From Bacillota bacterium (GTDB taxonomy: Bacteria > Bacillota > Clostridia > Clostridiales > Clostridiaceae), in the NCBI GenBank assembly GCA_023440105.1, contig JAEXSY010000022.1, positions 1 to 6,725 of the forward strand: a stretch of DNA of 6,725 nucleotides, written 5' to 3'. Shown one piece after another: positions 5,267 to 6,725 of the stretch. The translations under genes and the position numbers were made by a program. The notes under the pieces were generated by a model, which worked only from the letters and a program-made list of their open reading frames with translations, had not been told where the DNA came from and made no database searches. Positions within the stretch are counted from its first letter, which is position 1, and the number at the start of each line of letters is the position of its first letter.

Positions 5267-6337
5267 ATGCCCAAAAAGATTCTAAAGGCATTGGGTGTCT
5301 TTTTATTAATTGTCTTAATTTTTGCAGTATCTCTGGTGGCTTTCTTAACCATAAGAGAATACTCCCCTGAAGCTCAGGAAAGCTTGGAGATTACAGGAGC
5401 CCCTTCTAAGGCTCTCACTGAAGGTGATTCCTTAACATTACTTACTTATAATATCGGTTATGGAGGACTGGATAAAGATCACGACTTCTTCATGGATGGA
5501 GGAGAAATAGTAAATGTAGAAAGCAAGGATATAATACTAAAGAATATGGAAGGTATTAAAAACCTTTTATCAGAAGAAAATGCTGATGTGGTATATATTC
5601 AGGAGGTTGATGTTAATTCTAAACGCTCCTATGGTGTTAATGAGGTGCAGCTTCTAAAGGAGCTTTTCACTGATGACACTGAATCCTTTGCCACAAACTT
5701 TTTATGTGACTACATACCTTATCCACTTCCAGAAACCATAGGGAAAGTTCATAGCGGTATTCTAACATTGAATAAATTCGAAGCAGTATCTTCTACTAGA
5801 ATAGCCCTACCCACCTCCTTCACCTGGCCCACCAGAGTTGCACAGCTAAAACGCTGCTTGTTGGTAGAAAGGGTACCTATAGAAGGTAGCGACAAAGAGC
5901 TGGTTCTCATTAACCTTCATCTAGAGGCTTATGATGATGGAAGCGGAAAGGCTGCTCAAAGTAAAATACTTATGGATTTATTGCTGGAGGAGTATGATAA
6001 AGGAAATTATGTAATAGCTGGTGGCGATTTTAATCAAAGCTTTCCCGGTGTTGATTTAAGTGCTTATCCATTAATCAATGATGAATTCTTCCAGGCAGGT
6101 CACTTAGATACCTCCCTTTTGAATTCTTCATGGACCCTGGCTGCGGATAATAGCCTCCCTACAGCTAGGCTATTAAACCAGATATATGATGAATCCTCAG
6201 ATGATAATCAGTATTATGTTATCGATGGCTTCATCCTTTCTCCCAACCTCATTCTCAAGGAAGTTAGAACTCTAGACCAGGGTTTTGTGTACAGCGACCA
6301 TAATCCTGTAAGACTTAAGGTTACCTTAGGAGAGTAG
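5267..6337 (+). CDS. Membrane-anchored endonuclease/exonuclease/phosphatase-family hydrolase
   Basis: This 356-aa protein has a short positive N-terminus (MPKKILK), one hydrophobic helix at about 8-29 that predicts a signal anchor, and then an extracellular catalytic domain of the EEP (DNase I/exonuclease III/sphingomyelinase) fold. The metal and catalytic residues are all recognisable: N62 in TYNIGYGG, E113 in IQEVD, H218 in NLHLE, D254 and N256 in GGDFN, D320 in VIDGF, and D344-H345 in YSDHNP. It therefore looks active as an Mg-dependent phosphoesterase. The family cuts nucleic acids, phosphoinositides or sphingolipids, and this sequence does not settle which one; a location outside the membrane suggests scavenging or lipid/nucleotide turnover. 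ATG 5267 follows TAGGAGG (5254-5260) at six bases, a strong site. The gene stands alone and ends at a strong terminator. No nearby gene points to a substrate. Confidence 0.9.
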   Translation: MPKKILKALGVFLLIVLIFAVSLVAFLTIREYSPEAQESLEITGAPSKALTEGDSLTLLTYNIGYGGLDKDHDFFMDGGEIVNVESKDIILKNMEGIKNLLSEENADVVYIQEVDVNSKRSYGVNEVQLLKELFTDDTESFATNFLCDYIPYPLPETIGKVHSGILTLNKFEAVSSTRIALPTSFTWPTRVAQLKRCLLVERVPIEGSDKELVLINLHLEAYDDGSGKAAQSKILMDLLLEEYDKGNYVIAGGDFNQSFPGVDLSAYPLINDEFFQAGHLDTSLLNSSWTLAADNSLPTARLLNQIYDESSDDNQYYVIDGFILSPNLILKEVRTLDQGFVYSDHNPVRLKVTLGE

Positions 6338-6358
6338 CCTTCTACTTTTATGAATCCT

Positions 6359-6393
6359 AAAAGGGCGGTCAAGATAAATATCTTGACCGCCCT
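6359..6393. terminator. Strong bidirectional rho-independent terminator
   Basis: AGGGCGGTCAAGATA (6362-6376) is perfectly inverted at 6379-6393, giving a GC-rich stem of at least 13 pairs with a loop of about 6 bases. It lies 24 bases after the stop of the EEP gene and 11 bases past the stop of the convergent aminopeptidase gene. On the minus strand the stem is followed by TTTT (plus-strand A 6359-6362); the plus-strand T run is poor but the stem is strong. Confidence 0.88.
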
Positions 6394-6404
6394 ATCTATG
6401 TTAA

Positions 6405-6725
6405 CTAATCAATCTTTGTAAGAATTATCGGTTCATTATTATTAACCACAACAGTATGCTCAAATTGTGATACTACACTACCATCGGGGGTAACTAATGT
6501 CCAGCCATCTTCAAGCTCTTCTATGTGCTCAGCACCAGTAGATATAAAGGTTTCAATAGCTAGAACCATGCCATTAACCATAAGCTCATCATTTTCTTTA
6601 TTGTAGTAGTTGAATATATAATGAGGCTCATCATGAAGCTTTCTTCCTATCCCATGTCCTGTGAGATCTCTTATTACAGTAAAGCCATTAGCTCTCGCTT
6701 CATTAAAAATTGCTCTACCTATTTG
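6405..6725 (-). CDS. map: Methionine aminopeptidase type I, C-terminal part (partial)
   Basis: This gene is cut by the right window edge; 106 codons and the TAG stop (6405-6407) remain. It removes the initiator methionine from new proteins in the cytosol. Recognisable pita-bread features are TGHGIGRKLHDEPH (22-35 of the visible part) with the conserved His24 metal-site region, MVLAIETF (53-60) with metal ligand Glu57, the DGWTLVTPDGS segment (73-83), and QFEHTVVV (87-94) with metal ligand Glu89. In place of the common 'EPF' after the ligand it reads ETF, a variant that I believe also occurs in clostridial paralogues. Clostridia often have more than one such gene, some with an N-terminal SEC-C zinc motif; the missing N-terminus prevents telling which type this is. 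The frame is open to the edge with no disruption. Confidence 0.9.
   Translation of the reverse strand, partial: QIGRAIFNEARANGFTVIRDLTGHGIGRKLHDEPHYIFNYYNKENDELMVNGMVLAIETFISTGAEHIEELEDGWTLVTPDGSVVSQFEHTVVVNNNEPIILTKID

Overview
The window reads as chromosomal DNA of a low-GC Firmicute, most likely a Clostridium-like organism. The reasons are AT-rich intergenic DNA, strong AGGAGG-type ribosome binding sites, a sigma-A promoter carrying Firmicute-type LexA boxes, and protein families typical of Clostridia (a short HD-GYP protein with its usual N-terminal motif, and a membrane-anchored MutS-related ATPase). No phage, transposase, CRISPR or classical defence genes are visible.

Layout, left to right. 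The 3' tip of a zinc-ribbon gene (+) is followed by an HD-GYP phosphodiesterase gene (+). That gene ends in a long hairpin shared with a convergent small YciI-like gene (-). The YciI-like gene has a near-consensus sigma-A promoter with two LexA/SOS operators, one in the -35/-10 spacer and one just past the predicted transcription start. Immediately upstream lies a rho-independent terminator made of heptamer repeats. It ends a 19-cysteine, four-helix copper-binding (DUF326/Csp-type) gene (-). Next come a 550-aa membrane-anchored MutS-related ATPase (-), an SDR dehydrogenase of the stress-protein-39 type (-), a divergent membrane-anchored endonuclease/exonuclease/phosphatase-family hydrolase (+), a bidirectional terminator, and the 3' part of a type I methionine aminopeptidase gene (-, cut by the window edge).

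The genes look mostly monocistronic: the gaps run from about 60 to 250 bases, and several terminators and separate promoters can be seen. They do not form one obvious pathway. Loose themes are second-messenger signalling (HD-GYP), stress and metal handling (Csp-like, SDR) and a DNA-damage-inducible small gene.

Two things deserve attention. One is the twin-operator SOS promoter in front of a small protein family that I do not know as an SOS member. The other is a dispersed repeat of the form GGTGACAGGCACATG(ACTTATG)n, present three times in one orientation. One copy supplies a gene's stop codon and terminator, one lies in frame inside the same gene, and one forms a perfect palindrome after the SDR gene. 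I did not find a convincing multi-gene novel system.
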